Shown here one piece after another: positions 26,554-35,314 of a stretch of DNA of 37,928 bases. The notes under the pieces were generated by a model. That model was not told where the DNA came from, searched no databases, and worked only from the letters and a program-made list of their open reading frames with translations. Origin of the DNA: Desulfurococcales archaeon. GTDB lineage: Archaea > Thermoproteota > Thermoprotei_A > Sulfolobales > NBVN01. How positions within the stretch are numbered: the stretch's first letter is position 1; every line of letters starts with the position of its first letter. A program made the position numbers and the translations under genes. The stretch covers positions 1-37,928 of the forward strand of contig JALSOP010000097.1 in NCBI GenBank assembly GCA_026986435.1, in the 5' to 3' direction.

Positions 26554-27102
26554 GTGGGCTACAGTATTACTGGGTTGATACTGTTGGTGACTGATACTGT
26601 ACACAATGTCGTATCAGGGGGCATGGGTGCCGTAGTCCATACCGTAAGTGATGCGGAGGAGGCATATTCACTTGTGGAATCAATTCAAACACTGATAAGG
26701 GTTGGGGAAAATGACATCGCTCGATACCTTATAAGAGACCTTAAAGCATTAGTGTCCGACCTCATGGCGGTTTACGCTACAGGGGCATATGTGAGCGGTT
26801 CAGCCTCTGCTCTAAAGGAGGCACAGAAGAAACGTTTATGGGAGCTAGAGCCGGAGCATGTAAGGAGAGTTATAGAAATCATTGAGGAATATGCAGAAGA
26901 GGGCTTGTCTAAGGGTATATCCGACGCCACAGTATTCCTTAACCACGTTCTTGAGTTGTTGGGTTACGACGTAGCCTCATCAGACGATATCAAAAAAATT
27001 ATTATAGAGGGAGTAACACCAGAGGAAGCGCTCCACACGGCTTTAGTAGCTCTTGTTGTATCGGTAGGAGGTGTTGCTTGGAATGATGAAATCCAGGGTT
27101 AA
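26554..27102 (+). CDS. Hypothetical mostly helical protein, 182 aa
   Basis: ORF with GTG start; TATA-like CTTTTAAG at 26537-26544 suggests the start may be slightly downstream. Confidence 0.6.
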   Translation: MGYSITGLILLVTDTVHNVVSGGMGAVVHTVSDAEEAYSLVESIQTLIRVGENDIARYLIRDLKALVSDLMAVYATGAYVSGSASALKEAQKKRLWELEPEHVRRVIEIIEEYAEEGLSKGISDATVFLNHVLELLGYDVASSDDIKKIIIEGVTPEEALHTALVALVVSVGGVAWNDEIQG

Positions 27103-27385
27103 CGTAATATCTGAGAGATTGGTAGAGCATGTAGCTAGGAGTGCTGCCGGAATCGGCGTGAGCTTAGAAAAGATTTCTTACATAGCTGGCAGTAAGCGAG
27201 CCCAAATTATTTATGACATCGTTAAGGGTCTTGGTAGACGGATAGTTTTAGTGCATGGCAACGGCGCTCTTTATTGCGGGCTGTGTAAGAAGGGTCCTTT
27301 CACTAAAAGAGGCCTGTACCTACACCTAGTAAGAAGGCATAGGTACGATATTAAGCAACTAATAATAGCCGAGATAAGTGATTGA
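27083..27385 (+). CDS. C2H2 zinc-finger protein
   Basis: YCGLCKKGPFTKRGLYLHLVRRHRYDI = C-x2-C-x12-H-x4-H. SD-like GGAGGTG at 27065-27071 favours ATG 27083 over the GTG at 27071. Confidence 0.7.
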   Translation: MMKSRVNVISERLVEHVARSAAGIGVSLEKISYIAGSKRAQIIYDIVKGLGRRIVLVHGNGALYCGLCKKGPFTKRGLYLHLVRRHRYDIKQLIIAEISD

Positions 27386-27442
27386 TAACGTTTAATCAAA
27401 AAGTGATTATTTGGAGTAAAAACTGTCTGAAGCAATTTACGC

Positions 27443-30400
27443 CTAACTACTACTGTAAACAGTAATGGTCGCTGGTTTCTCTAGGGTGAAGTCTATTACA
27501 TATCCCAGTAAGGTACCATTGTCTAAGTTACCGTATAGATACTGAGGCACGTTGGCATCTATCAGCAAGTTGAAGTCGTATGTGCCCGCTACAGCCGTTG
27601 CCGAGGCTGTTACATTACCTGTAAAGGATGCTGTGTACACTGGGCCGCTTGCGACGAACTCTGTACCGGTGAAGTTTATGGTTATGCCGTTGTCCGTCAT
27701 GTTTACGTATGCCTGGTCATTGTATATTGCTGTCTCGTTATAATTGACGCTTAGGTTTCCAGTGGTGAACCATGTTGGGGCTGTTGTCTCTATCTTGCCG
27801 GTTATGAGGACTGAGGAACCTGTGAATACGTTTACACTGTTCTTGTAGTCAATTGCTGAGGTCCTTATGTGGAGCGCTACCGGCTCGTATCCGTTGTAGT
27901 AGCCGCTCTCACCACCTTCTATCGTTGCTCTGTAGAGTATTGTGTAGACACCCTCACCGGATATCGGTGCCATCACTATCGAAGTGCCCGCTATCGGGTA
28001 CGGGAAGAATGGCTGTGGCGGCACATTTGGCTGATATGATCTGCTCCTGTAGGCGAAGTCAGCACCTAGTATGTATCCCTTGACTGGATAGGTCACGAAC
28101 TTGCCTGCATTGCCATTATATATTGTGACGGTGTTGGGTCCTATTATAGCAACGTCTAGGTTCGTTAGGTTATAGTCGGCACCCAGAGCCGTTAGGTATA
28201 CGCCAAGGAACCCTATGCTACTGTTAGTTATCTTGACCTTCAGTATTCTCCAGTCACCTGACTCTTCTCTCCATCCCCAATCATATGCTATTTTTAGCCA
28301 GTACTGAGGATAGTACTCACTCATAGACGGCGGCGGGTATAGGCTTATGCTGGTTACGTTGCTTATTTCTAGCATCACATTCACTGATACAGGCATTAGT
28401 ACCGTATCGTAGACAATAGAGTAGTTGGTCGGGTCAACGCGCTCTATCGCTATGTAGCCTGAGTAGAGGCCTGGGGTAGCGTTGGCGGGCACGTTGATCG
28501 TTACTGGCACGTACTTGAAGCCGTTGAGGCCTGAGATAACGCTAATGCCTGGAGTTATCCAGTCCCATTCAACGCGCTTGTAGATATAGAGATCGATATG
28601 GAATGGTACTATGACTGACTGGTTATTGATGGTCTTGTTAAACCACTCGTTAGATATCATGTAGAGCCTTAGGTCGGGCTCCCAGAAGAAGTAGGAGCTC
28701 AGTGGGACACCCCATACCTCATACGCCACGTCGTCAAGAGCCTTCATGAACTTCTCCATAGGTTTGCCTAGAGTAACCATGTGAGCGTTTGCGTCCCTAG
28801 CATCTATGTTTAACCTCGCTGTCTCCCCAACGGTAAAGTTGCCGCTTCCGTCAACGTCAACCGCTACACCCATTTCTGTGAACCAGCTCACGTACTGAGT
28901 ATAGTTGCCAGTAGTTACGTTTGGCGCAAAGTAGTTGAGTGGTATCGATACTATTGCCGCTACGAGGTCGGCATCCTGGAAAATGCTTAGATTGTTGAGA
29001 GCTAGTATTTGTGAGCCTGACTCCCATGCCGTAAGGTTCATATATATGGCGTCGCCTGTGCAATTCACTGCGTACGTTAAGAGACTTGTGTTAGTATCGA
29101 GTACGTCACATATGGGCACTATGTTCGTTAGTTCCAGTTTGTACGGCTTGATTAGGTAAGTTCCTTTGTCTCTGGTGAATAGTGTTATGCCTTTTGTTGC
29201 TGATTCTCCGGGCAAGAGGTCGCCGAAGTATACCGCAGTATCTAGGTATGTTTCGCGGAGCTCCGTATCTTTAACCCCTTCACCAAATGCGTCTAAGTTC
29301 TGTATGTTAAAGCGGTAGTAGCTGTATGGACTGTTTGATACGGCTGTCAGTCCCTTTCTCTCTAGTATAAACTTTACGGCTGCCTCCACATTTATTCTGC
29401 CGCTACCCTGGTCGAAGGGACCGTATCCTAAGTCGTCAGCGGTTGATTTCAGCACAGTCTTGATATAGTCTGGGGTCGGCCTTGACGCGTACCATACCTT
29501 ATATGCCTGGATCATTAACGCGATAGCCCCCGCTGTCATTGGGGTAGCCTCTGAGGTGCCACCAAATAGGTCGTAAGCGAAGTAGTTGCTGAAGTCACCT
29601 ATCTGATAGAGTGATTCCCAGGTTCTACCACCAGCGAATGCGTACGCGCCTACACCAGCTACATCGGGCTTTGCTAGTCCAGACGCAACAGGGCCCCTGT
29701 TGCTCCACGGTATTATGTCATCGTAGCCGCCGGATATGTAGCCGTAGAGGTATGGTCTGAAGTAGAATTCAGTACTAGCTGCGGTGGTTATCGACAGCAG
29801 TGAAGATCCGGGTGTTGTTGTAGTACCAAAACCATGACCACCATTACCTCCGGCTATAACGTTAACAACGCCTGTCCTCATCGATACGTAATCGAAGAGC
29901 TGCGAGTACGGATCGTAACTCGTAGCGTAGTTGAAGTAGTACACAAACCAAGTACTGATGCCATAAGAGTTACTTGTTATGTCAACTCTTGGCTCACCGC
30001 TATAAGTCCATACCCAGCTATTTGCCCCGTCCAGCTGATAAGTACTAATGAAGTCATACCCCGCCATCCAAAGCAACGCGACAATTGTGTCCCCAGCCCA
30101 CAGCGCGTTAGCGGCTGCTATTTTAGCTGCTGGCGCCTGCCCAGGTATCTCCTTATCAATCAATCCGAAGACCCAACTGTAAATATAGTAGGTTGTGTGC
30201 CTTCCGGCAGCAGTTGCTGCGCACTGCGTCCCGTGCGAATAGAAGTCGTACTCGAGCGTCACGTATGTTCCGTTCTCGTGGTCGATGCCTGGGTATATCT
30301 GCGCTATGTAGTCGTAGGTCCAGTAGTTCCATGGCGTGTTAAAGAGGTAGGTGCTGTCACCGGTCTTCAGCCAGTGAATTATTCCGTAGGCGTCGAATGC

Positions 30401-31666
30401 GTAGCCTGCCAGCGTGCCGAGGCTGAAGTCGTAGTAGCCGTCGCCGTTGGTATCAAGGCCCGCAATCTCGTGGCCGTACGTTATTGGCTCCTCGCCCGCG
30501 AAGCTGTAGCTGAGTGGCGGCGGGGTGTTGCCCAGGATGTATGACCTTATCTGCTGGTAGGTGTCGTTGACGAGCATGTAGACGGTGTCATACCCCGGTA
30601 TGTCCGCGCGCTCATCAACTAGTATTAGCGGGACGCTGAAGTAGAGTATGTATGGATAGGCGATTATGTAGTAAACCTGTAGGCCAAACTTCATTGGCTT
30701 CGCTGAGGTTATGTTGCCCACATACCAGGTTCCTGTGAGATTGTATTCTGTGTAGTTGAGTATGCCTGTGGCTAAGTTGTATACTAGTACCCATGTTGTG
30801 TTGGTGTAGTAGACAGCCTCGGCAAGCGGGTCATACACCAGCACAGGTGTCTTAGTAGTATTCAGGCTGAAGTAACCTGAAGCGTTTGGTGTGACGGTAA
30901 CATTGGTTATGGCGAGACCTAGGCCGTCATCTAGTATCTTTGGTGTGCCGTCGGGTTCTCTAGCTATTGCAGCAAGCCCGAGTGCTGGTGAGCCGTAGTC
31001 GACGCCTGTGTCTATTATTCCTATAGTGACGTTACTGCCTTCGAGACCGTATCTCTCCCATACATTTCTCGCTCCAGTGATGTTCACGGCAAAGAAGCTT
31101 GTGGGCTCTGGTCCACCGTAGGAGGGCTTTGATTCTGCTGTAAGCTGTGCCTCTGGTTTCGCCAACTCCGGATCGCTGTGTGGCGGTGTTGCGGGCTCGA
31201 TCGCAGCGTCCGGTAATATTGCACTCACTCCGCTTACTTTAGCTAGATTGAGAACATCTTCCTTCGTTGCCCACGCAACGACTATTCTGGTACTTCCTAC
31301 ATCCACGTATGTTATTATTCCTCTAGTCTTTGACGCTATTTCATCAATATTTGTTGCTGGAGAGGCAATTATGACGATCCTAGCTTGTCCAGGCCTTATT
31401 CTCATAGCATCGGCGTGTTCAGCGAGTATCTTAGAAGCACTAGCTATTTTCTTCGCATCCTCCCTTATCTTCATGAGAAACGATGAGTCTGATACTGCAC
31501 CTCTAGCAATATATGTTGAGTCCTTGAGTAGCCTAGGATCTATGAACGCTCTGTTGGTGTTTTCTTGACTCTGCGCTACCGCTAGTGTTGGCGCTATTGA
31601 GGTTAGCGCAATAGTTAAGGCTATCAGCACAGCTAATGCCCTGAAGGCCCTCACGCGAACCACCAT
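27443..31666 (-). CDS. Giant secreted subtilase (S8 family), pyrolysin/STABLE-protease-like
   Basis: Catalytic Asp IGIIDTGVDYG, His YDFYSHGTQCA, Ser FGGTSEATPMTAGAIALM; signal peptide RALAVLIALTIALTSIAPTLAVAQ. ORF track starts at 31687; ATG 31666 fits the TATA position better. Confidence 0.9.
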   Translation of the reverse strand: MVVRVRAFRALAVLIALTIALTSIAPTLAVAQSQENTNRAFIDPRLLKDSTYIARGAVSDSSFLMKIREDAKKIASASKILAEHADAMRIRPGQARIVIIASPATNIDEIASKTRGIITYVDVGSTRIVVAWATKEDVLNLAKVSGVSAILPDAAIEPATPPHSDPELAKPEAQLTAESKPSYGGPEPTSFFAVNITGARNVWERYGLEGSNVTIGIIDTGVDYGSPALGLAAIAREPDGTPKILDDGLGLAITNVTVTPNASGYFSLNTTKTPVLVYDPLAEAVYYTNTTWVLVYNLATGILNYTEYNLTGTWYVGNITSAKPMKFGLQVYYIIAYPYILYFSVPLILVDERADIPGYDTVYMLVNDTYQQIRSYILGNTPPPLSYSFAGEEPITYGHEIAGLDTNGDGYYDFSLGTLAGYAFDAYGIIHWLKTGDSTYLFNTPWNYWTYDYIAQIYPGIDHENGTYVTLEYDFYSHGTQCAATAAGRHTTYYIYSWVFGLIDKEIPGQAPAAKIAAANALWAGDTIVALLWMAGYDFISTYQLDGANSWVWTYSGEPRVDITSNSYGISTWFVYYFNYATSYDPYSQLFDYVSMRTGVVNVIAGGNGGHGFGTTTTPGSSLLSITTAASTEFYFRPYLYGYISGGYDDIIPWSNRGPVASGLAKPDVAGVGAYAFAGGRTWESLYQIGDFSNYFAYDLFGGTSEATPMTAGAIALMIQAYKVWYASRPTPDYIKTVLKSTADDLGYGPFDQGSGRINVEAAVKFILERKGLTAVSNSPYSYYRFNIQNLDAFGEGVKDTELRETYLDTAVYFGDLLPGESATKGITLFTRDKGTYLIKPYKLELTNIVPICDVLDTNTSLLTYAVNCTGDAIYMNLTAWESGSQILALNNLSIFQDADLVAAIVSIPLNYFAPNVTTGNYTQYVSWFTEMGVAVDVDGSGNFTVGETARLNIDARDANAHMVTLGKPMEKFMKALDDVAYEVWGVPLSSYFFWEPDLRLYMISNEWFNKTINNQSVIVPFHIDLYIYKRVEWDWITPGISVISGLNGFKYVPVTINVPANATPGLYSGYIAIERVDPTNYSIVYDTVLMPVSVNVMLEISNVTSISLYPPPSMSEYYPQYWLKIAYDWGWREESGDWRILKVKITNSSIGFLGVYLTALGADYNLTNLDVAIIGPNTVTIYNGNAGKFVTYPVKGYILGADFAYRSRSYQPNVPPQPFFPYPIAGTSIVMAPISGEGVYTILYRATIEGGESGYYNGYEPVALHIRTSAIDYKNSVNVFTGSSVLITGKIETTAPTWFTTGNLSVNYNETAIYNDQAYVNMTDNGITINFTGTEFVASGPVYTASFTGNVTASATAVAGTYDFNLLIDANVPQYLYGNLDNGTLLGYVIDFTLEKPATITVYSSS

Positions 31667-31689
31667 CACTTGATTAGTTCTGTGCACTG

Positions 31690-31698
31690 AATAAAAAG
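31690..31698 (-). promoter_or_regulatory. TATA-like element for subtilase gene
   Basis: Minus-strand CTTTTTATT; about 28 nt upstream of ATG 31666, implying a nearly leaderless mRNA. Confidence 0.5.
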
Positions 31699-31744
31699 AT
31701 TGTTGAGTGTTTACGGTAGAGGTGAAATCCTTTAGCTATTAAGC

Positions 31745-31752
31745 CTTTTAAT
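31745..31752 (+). promoter_or_regulatory. TATA box for tRNA-Met
   Basis: CTTTTAAT centred about 28 bp before tRNA 5' end. Confidence 0.55.
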
Positions 31753-31776
31753 CCCCTCAGACCACCCTATGATGGT

Positions 31777-31866
31777 GCCGCCGTAGCTCAGCCTGGTGGA
31801 GCGCCGGACTCATACGGCCCCGCCTGGGAGATCCGGAGGCCCCGGGTTCGAATCCCGGCGGCGGCA
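31777..31866 (+). tRNA. tRNA-Met(CAT), probably elongator, with 16-nt intron at 37/38 (31815-31830); tRNA-Ile2 not excluded
   Basis: Acceptor GCCGCCG/CGGCGGC, D-arm GCTC/GAGC, anticodon stem CCGGA/TCCGG, T-arm CCGGG-TTCGAAT-CCCGG, A73, no CCA. BHB: CTCA/TGGG 4-bp helix flanked by bulges TA^C and AG^A. Confidence 0.93.
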
Positions 31867-31904
31867 CTACTTCCCCTCCACCAGGCGTTTTCACTACCCT
31901 AACC

Positions 31905-32465
31905 TCAGAGGTAATCAACAACGCATTCAGACGGCGGGCCAAGTACTTCCTCAATCCCCTCACGCATTAAGGAGAAGGCCTGAAGACCATACGCAACAAA
32001 CACAACAACACCAGCGAACCCAGACTCCTTAATCACCTGTGCCATGGTCCTAGCGGATGCCCTAGTCGATACCCCACCCACACCCGCACCCATGGCCGGG
32101 AATGCCACGCTTTCCACCCCCAGCTCCTTAGCTAGGCTAATCGCTGCTTTAGTAGCCATCGCAACGTTCTCGACCCCTATCCTCATCGCAGGATACTTCA
32201 TAGTAGGTGCATGAATCACGTAGCTGGCCCTCAGCCTCCCGGCCCTCGTAACCACCGCTTTACCCACAGGAACCGGAGCATATCTTCGGGCTTCATCCTC
32301 TATCTCGCGTCCCCCGGCTCTCTTAATAGCACCCGCGACACCTCCACCCATCACCATCAGTGAGTTGGCTGGGTTCACGACAGCGTCTGCCTTAACCTTC
32401 GTGATGTCCCCCTCGAGCAGAACTATCCTGAGGCTGCCGAGGTCCCAGCATAACGCATCCCTCAT
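31905..32465 (-). CDS. Macro-domain protein
   Basis: IVLLEGDITKVKADAVVNPANSLMVMGGGVAGAIKRAGG...FPAMGAGVGGVSTRASARTM. The track ORF to 32603 runs into tRNA-Gln; start is ATG 32465 or 32491. Confidence 0.9.
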   Translation of the reverse strand: MRDALCWDLGSLRIVLLEGDITKVKADAVVNPANSLMVMGGGVAGAIKRAGGREIEDEARRYAPVPVGKAVVTRAGRLRASYVIHAPTMKYPAMRIGVENVAMATKAAISLAKELGVESVAFPAMGAGVGGVSTRASARTMAQVIKESGFAGVVVFVAYGLQAFSLMREGIEEVLGPPSECVVDYL

Positions 32466-32551
32466 CGGGGCACACCTACTAATTAGTGGCATTAAGTAGA
32501 TTTGCGTTATCTGATACATGACGTGATTAAGTAGAAGAAGCCGGGCCAAGG

Positions 32552-32627
32552 TGGTAGCCGGGCGGGGATTCGAACCCCGGTCACGGGGGCCAGAGCCCCG
32601 CATCCTTGGCCGCTAGACGACCCGGCT
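32552..32627 (-). tRNA. tRNA-Gln(CTG), CCA encoded
   Basis: AGCCGGG...CGGGG-CTCTGGC-CCCCG...CGGGG-TTCGAAT-CCCCG-CCCGGCT-A-CCA. Confidence 0.93.
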
Positions 32628-32652
32628 TCCAATAGCTGATGAAGATGCCCCG

Positions 32653-32661
32653 ATTATAAAG
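32653..32661 (-). promoter_or_regulatory. TATA box for tRNA-Gln
   Basis: Minus-strand CTTTATAAT about 30 bp upstream of tRNA 5' end. Confidence 0.6.
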
Positions 32662-32718
32662 GTTTCACGGGCGGCGAATGACTTGATCACCCGAGTGTGG
32701 TAAGTTGGTAGAATTAGT

Positions 32719-32844
32719 GGCGGGACCCCAACTTGGGGCGGCTGCGAGGCCTCGCGGACCTCACTGCCTGCCCCAACGCGGCCGGCTTAACTTCCGGGAT
32801 CAGACGAGTCCGGGTGTTTCCCGGCCGCTATGGTCGGGGCCGCC
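32719..32844 (-). rRNA. rrf: 5S rRNA
   Basis: Minus strand GGCGGCCCCGACCATAGCGGCCGGGAAACACCCGGACTCGTCTGATCCCGGAAGTTAAGCCGGCCGCGTTGGGG...: conserved CCCGGAAGTTAAGC core and closing helix I; TATA CCTTAAAAG at 32868-32876. Confidence 0.93.
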
Positions 32845-32870
32845 AGTACTTATCTGGGTGTGGACTGCTT

Positions 32871-33155
32871 TTAAGGTTTTCTCGGCTGCAGAGCCTGCTT
32901 GCTGTAGATCGCTATAATCGTTGCTTCCTTACCGCACTGGGGGCACTCGACCTTCTTGCCCACGTAGTCCCCTTTACTGAAGTCTCTCTCTACTTCATGC
33001 CCATCCACGCACCTGATCAGTGTCTTAATCGATGGTTTCTCCTGCTGCTCCGCCTTCCTGGGGAGCATAGAGAAGATGAGAAGAGTGAGCATCGCGGCTA
33101 GCATTAGGAGGAGGATGATTGTGTAGGTATCTATCTCGTTGAGGAGCTGCACCAT
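32871..33155 (-). CDS. Membrane-anchored zinc-ribbon-like protein
   Basis: N-terminal TM YTIILLLMLAAMLTLLIFSML, then RCVDGHEVERDFSKGDYVGKKVECPQCGKEA. Confidence 0.75.
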   Translation of the reverse strand: MVQLLNEIDTYTIILLLMLAAMLTLLIFSMLPRKAEQQEKPSIKTLIRCVDGHEVERDFSKGDYVGKKVECPQCGKEATIIAIYSKQALQPRKP

Positions 33156-33161
33156 CGCACA

Positions 33162-34250
33162 TCACCTTATGCCAACCGTGTTGCCGACGCCCACGATCAC
33201 TACGGGTTCCTCGGGCGGGAGTTTCCTTATGATTTCCTTGATTACCTCCACAGCTTTCCTCACCCCCTTGACGATCTCCTCCTTCATCGTCGTTATTGCG
33301 TCCTCCTCGCTCATCTTGATCACGACAGCGTAGAGGGGCACGCCCTTCTCTGCCGCAACCCTCTCCATCTCTATCTTCTCTGGCCCGGGATCGCCTATAG
33401 CCGCGCCGACGCCGTAGGCCACCTCACCTGTCTCCTCGCTCTCTAGCTTGAGGGCCGCGTCCACGGTGATTATAGCTGAGACCTTGCCTGCTTCTTCAAC
33501 AACCTTGCGGAGTGCCTCGCCAGGGTAGCCAACGCTTGAGCCGGGGCCCTTCGCCTTGATCGCTAACACCCTCCTTCCCTCGACGGTGCCCTCCAGCACC
33601 AGCGTCTCCTCAACGACCTCCCTCTCGGGGACGTCGTGGGAGAGGAGGTACCTCACTGCTAGGGGCCCGGCACCGTCCCCTACCGGGGTGCCGCTGGCGA
33701 AGGAGTCCATAGCGTTGTCGTACGTCTTAGCTAGGCGGACTATCATCGGCATTTCGAGGGCTAGCTGCATCATTAGTATCCAGTTACTGTACTTGAGCCC
33801 GAGCTGGAAGTAGTGCTTCACGAGCTTGTTTATGAGTACAAGCACAGAAACGATCTCGAACATTACCTCGGCGTTCTGCCTGACCTCCTCGGGCGCGTCA
33901 GGGAATATCCCCTTGACGTAGGCCTTCACACTCTTGTTTCTCTCCCTGATCAGGTGCCTGAGCCTCTTGATTATATCGGTCGGTTCGAGGCTGACGGGAG
34001 ATATGAGGAAGTAGTTGTCCACGAAGTCGTCTATCGCCTTGCCGGGGTCTTTGAGACCCTGCTCGCTCAGGTATTTCACTGCCTTTCTCCTAGCGTCCTG
34101 CTCTATTTCGAAGAGCTGGATTATGCGCTTTCGGATGTAGGAGGACCACCTCCATAGCTGGATCCTTTGGGGTATGTCGGTGAAGTTCAGTAAGAAGGAC
34201 GACAGTATCAGCAGAACTAGGAGCGTGGATGTCCAGTCCTCGCCAGCCAA
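33162..34250 (-). CDS. DUF1512 family archaeal protein
   Basis: N-terminal TM, FTDIPQRIQLWRW, SLEPTDIIKRLRHLI, PVGDGAGPLAVRYLL, GAAIGDPGPEKIEMER pattern recalled for DUF1512. Confidence 0.75.
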   Translation of the reverse strand: MAGEDWTSTLLVLLILSSFLLNFTDIPQRIQLWRWSSYIRKRIIQLFEIEQDARRKAVKYLSEQGLKDPGKAIDDFVDNYFLISPVSLEPTDIIKRLRHLIRERNKSVKAYVKGIFPDAPEEVRQNAEVMFEIVSVLVLINKLVKHYFQLGLKYSNWILMMQLALEMPMIVRLAKTYDNAMDSFASGTPVGDGAGPLAVRYLLSHDVPEREVVEETLVLEGTVEGRRVLAIKAKGPGSSVGYPGEALRKVVEEAGKVSAIITVDAALKLESEETGEVAYGVGAAIGDPGPEKIEMERVAAEKGVPLYAVVIKMSEEDAITTMKEEIVKGVRKAVEVIKEIIRKLPPEEPVVIVGVGNTVGIR

Positions 34251-34281
34251 TCTTCCCAGCCCTAGCTAGGGCTAGCTCCGA

Positions 34282-34291
34282 GTAATATAAA
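34282..34291 (-). promoter_or_regulatory. TATA box for DUF1512 gene
   Basis: Minus-strand TTTATATTAC about 35 bp upstream of start 34250. Confidence 0.6.
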
Positions 34292-34300
34292 CTGTGGTTC

Positions 34301-35215
34301 CTACGTCACTAACTCCGGGTTGGTCGTAATGTACACCCCGCTGGATGTGACATAAACAGTCTCCTCGAACTGGGCAACCATTCCTCTCCCGGCCTCAACA
34401 AGTACTGGGTACTGGGTGAGGATCTTCTTGGCGACGAGGCCCCTAAGCGCTCCCCTGACGGCATCTATGTCCCCGAGGTCAACCAGCCACCTCTCACAGA
34501 AGGGAAGGGTACTAAACCTGGACCTTATCACATCTAGTACCTCGGCCTCGAACCCAGAGACACTGCCCCTGATCGACCTAAGAGCGAATATCTGGATCGA
34601 TGAGCGATCCTCGACAACATACCCCCTCCCGTTGGTGCCGAAGGGCTCGATAGCGTACGCGCCGCCTGAGCGGAATCGGCCTATCGCGAGGGCGTCCCTG
34701 TAGTTCGGTATGTACTCGCCCCCATGGATCTGGTAGCGCCCGAGGGAGTGTCCGGAAAGGTTCTTTATGGGCTTGAAGCCCGCCGCCTTTATCTCTCTCT
34801 CTATAACGAAACCTACATCCCTGAACCTGGCGCCGGCACGTACCTTTTTCAGGGCCTTGAGGAGAGCGGACCTAACTGCCTCAGCTAGGGACTCGAACCT
34901 ATCGTCGAGAACTATCGTTATCGCTGTGTCAGCTATGTAGCCATCCACATGAACCCCTATGTCGACCTTGACAACCGCTCCCTCCGGGACCACCTCAGTA
35001 TCGCCCACGTAGGGTGTTCTGTGAGCCGCCACGTGGTTTATCGATATGTTGGTTGGGAAGGCTGGTGCGGCACCACGAGATCGTATAAGCTCCTCAATCT
35101 CTTCAGCGATCTTGAGTATCGGTGTCCCCGGCCTCACTATCTTCTCAGCCAGCTTCTTTGCCTCGAAGGCTATCTCTCCCGCACGCATGTATTTCTCAAG
35201 TTCCTTGCCGTCCAC
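34301..35215 (-). CDS. map: Methionine aminopeptidase, type II
   Basis: YMRAGEIAFEAKKLAEKIVRPGTPILKIAEEIE, FPTNISINHVAAHRTPYVGD, VVKVDIGVHVDGYIADTA, NLSGHSLGRYQIHGG, MVAQFEETVYVT. Confidence 0.95.
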   Translation of the reverse strand: MDGKELEKYMRAGEIAFEAKKLAEKIVRPGTPILKIAEEIEELIRSRGAAPAFPTNISINHVAAHRTPYVGDTEVVPEGAVVKVDIGVHVDGYIADTAITIVLDDRFESLAEAVRSALLKALKKVRAGARFRDVGFVIEREIKAAGFKPIKNLSGHSLGRYQIHGGEYIPNYRDALAIGRFRSGGAYAIEPFGTNGRGYVVEDRSSIQIFALRSIRGSVSGFEAEVLDVIRSRFSTLPFCERWLVDLGDIDAVRGALRGLVAKKILTQYPVLVEAGRGMVAQFEETVYVTSSGVYITTNPELVT

Positions 35216-35314
35216 ACCTAGTCACCCCAGTGCTGAGGTCACGCAAATTATTATTGGTTGTGTCTAAAGTTAATCATTAATCTCTTCACCAACAAATTTG
35301 ATCTGGTGAGAGCA

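Noticed and set aside
27402-27430. GTGATTA...CTGA as a possible half C/D sRNA near 27402
   Set aside because: No D'/C' pair and no second guide; guide length off; the hairpin explanation is simpler.
29834-30544. 236-aa plus-strand ORF antisense to the subtilase
   Set aside because: Shadow ORF inside a strongly supported CDS with catalytic motifs; composition looks non-coding and no start context was seen.
31757-32032. Short ORFs across the tRNA-Met gene (68 and 78 aa)
   Set aside because: They translate tRNA and flanking sequence; not plausible proteins.
32705-33101. 70- and 122-aa plus-strand ORFs across the 5S rRNA
   Set aside because: Antisense to the 5S rRNA and zinc-ribbon gene.
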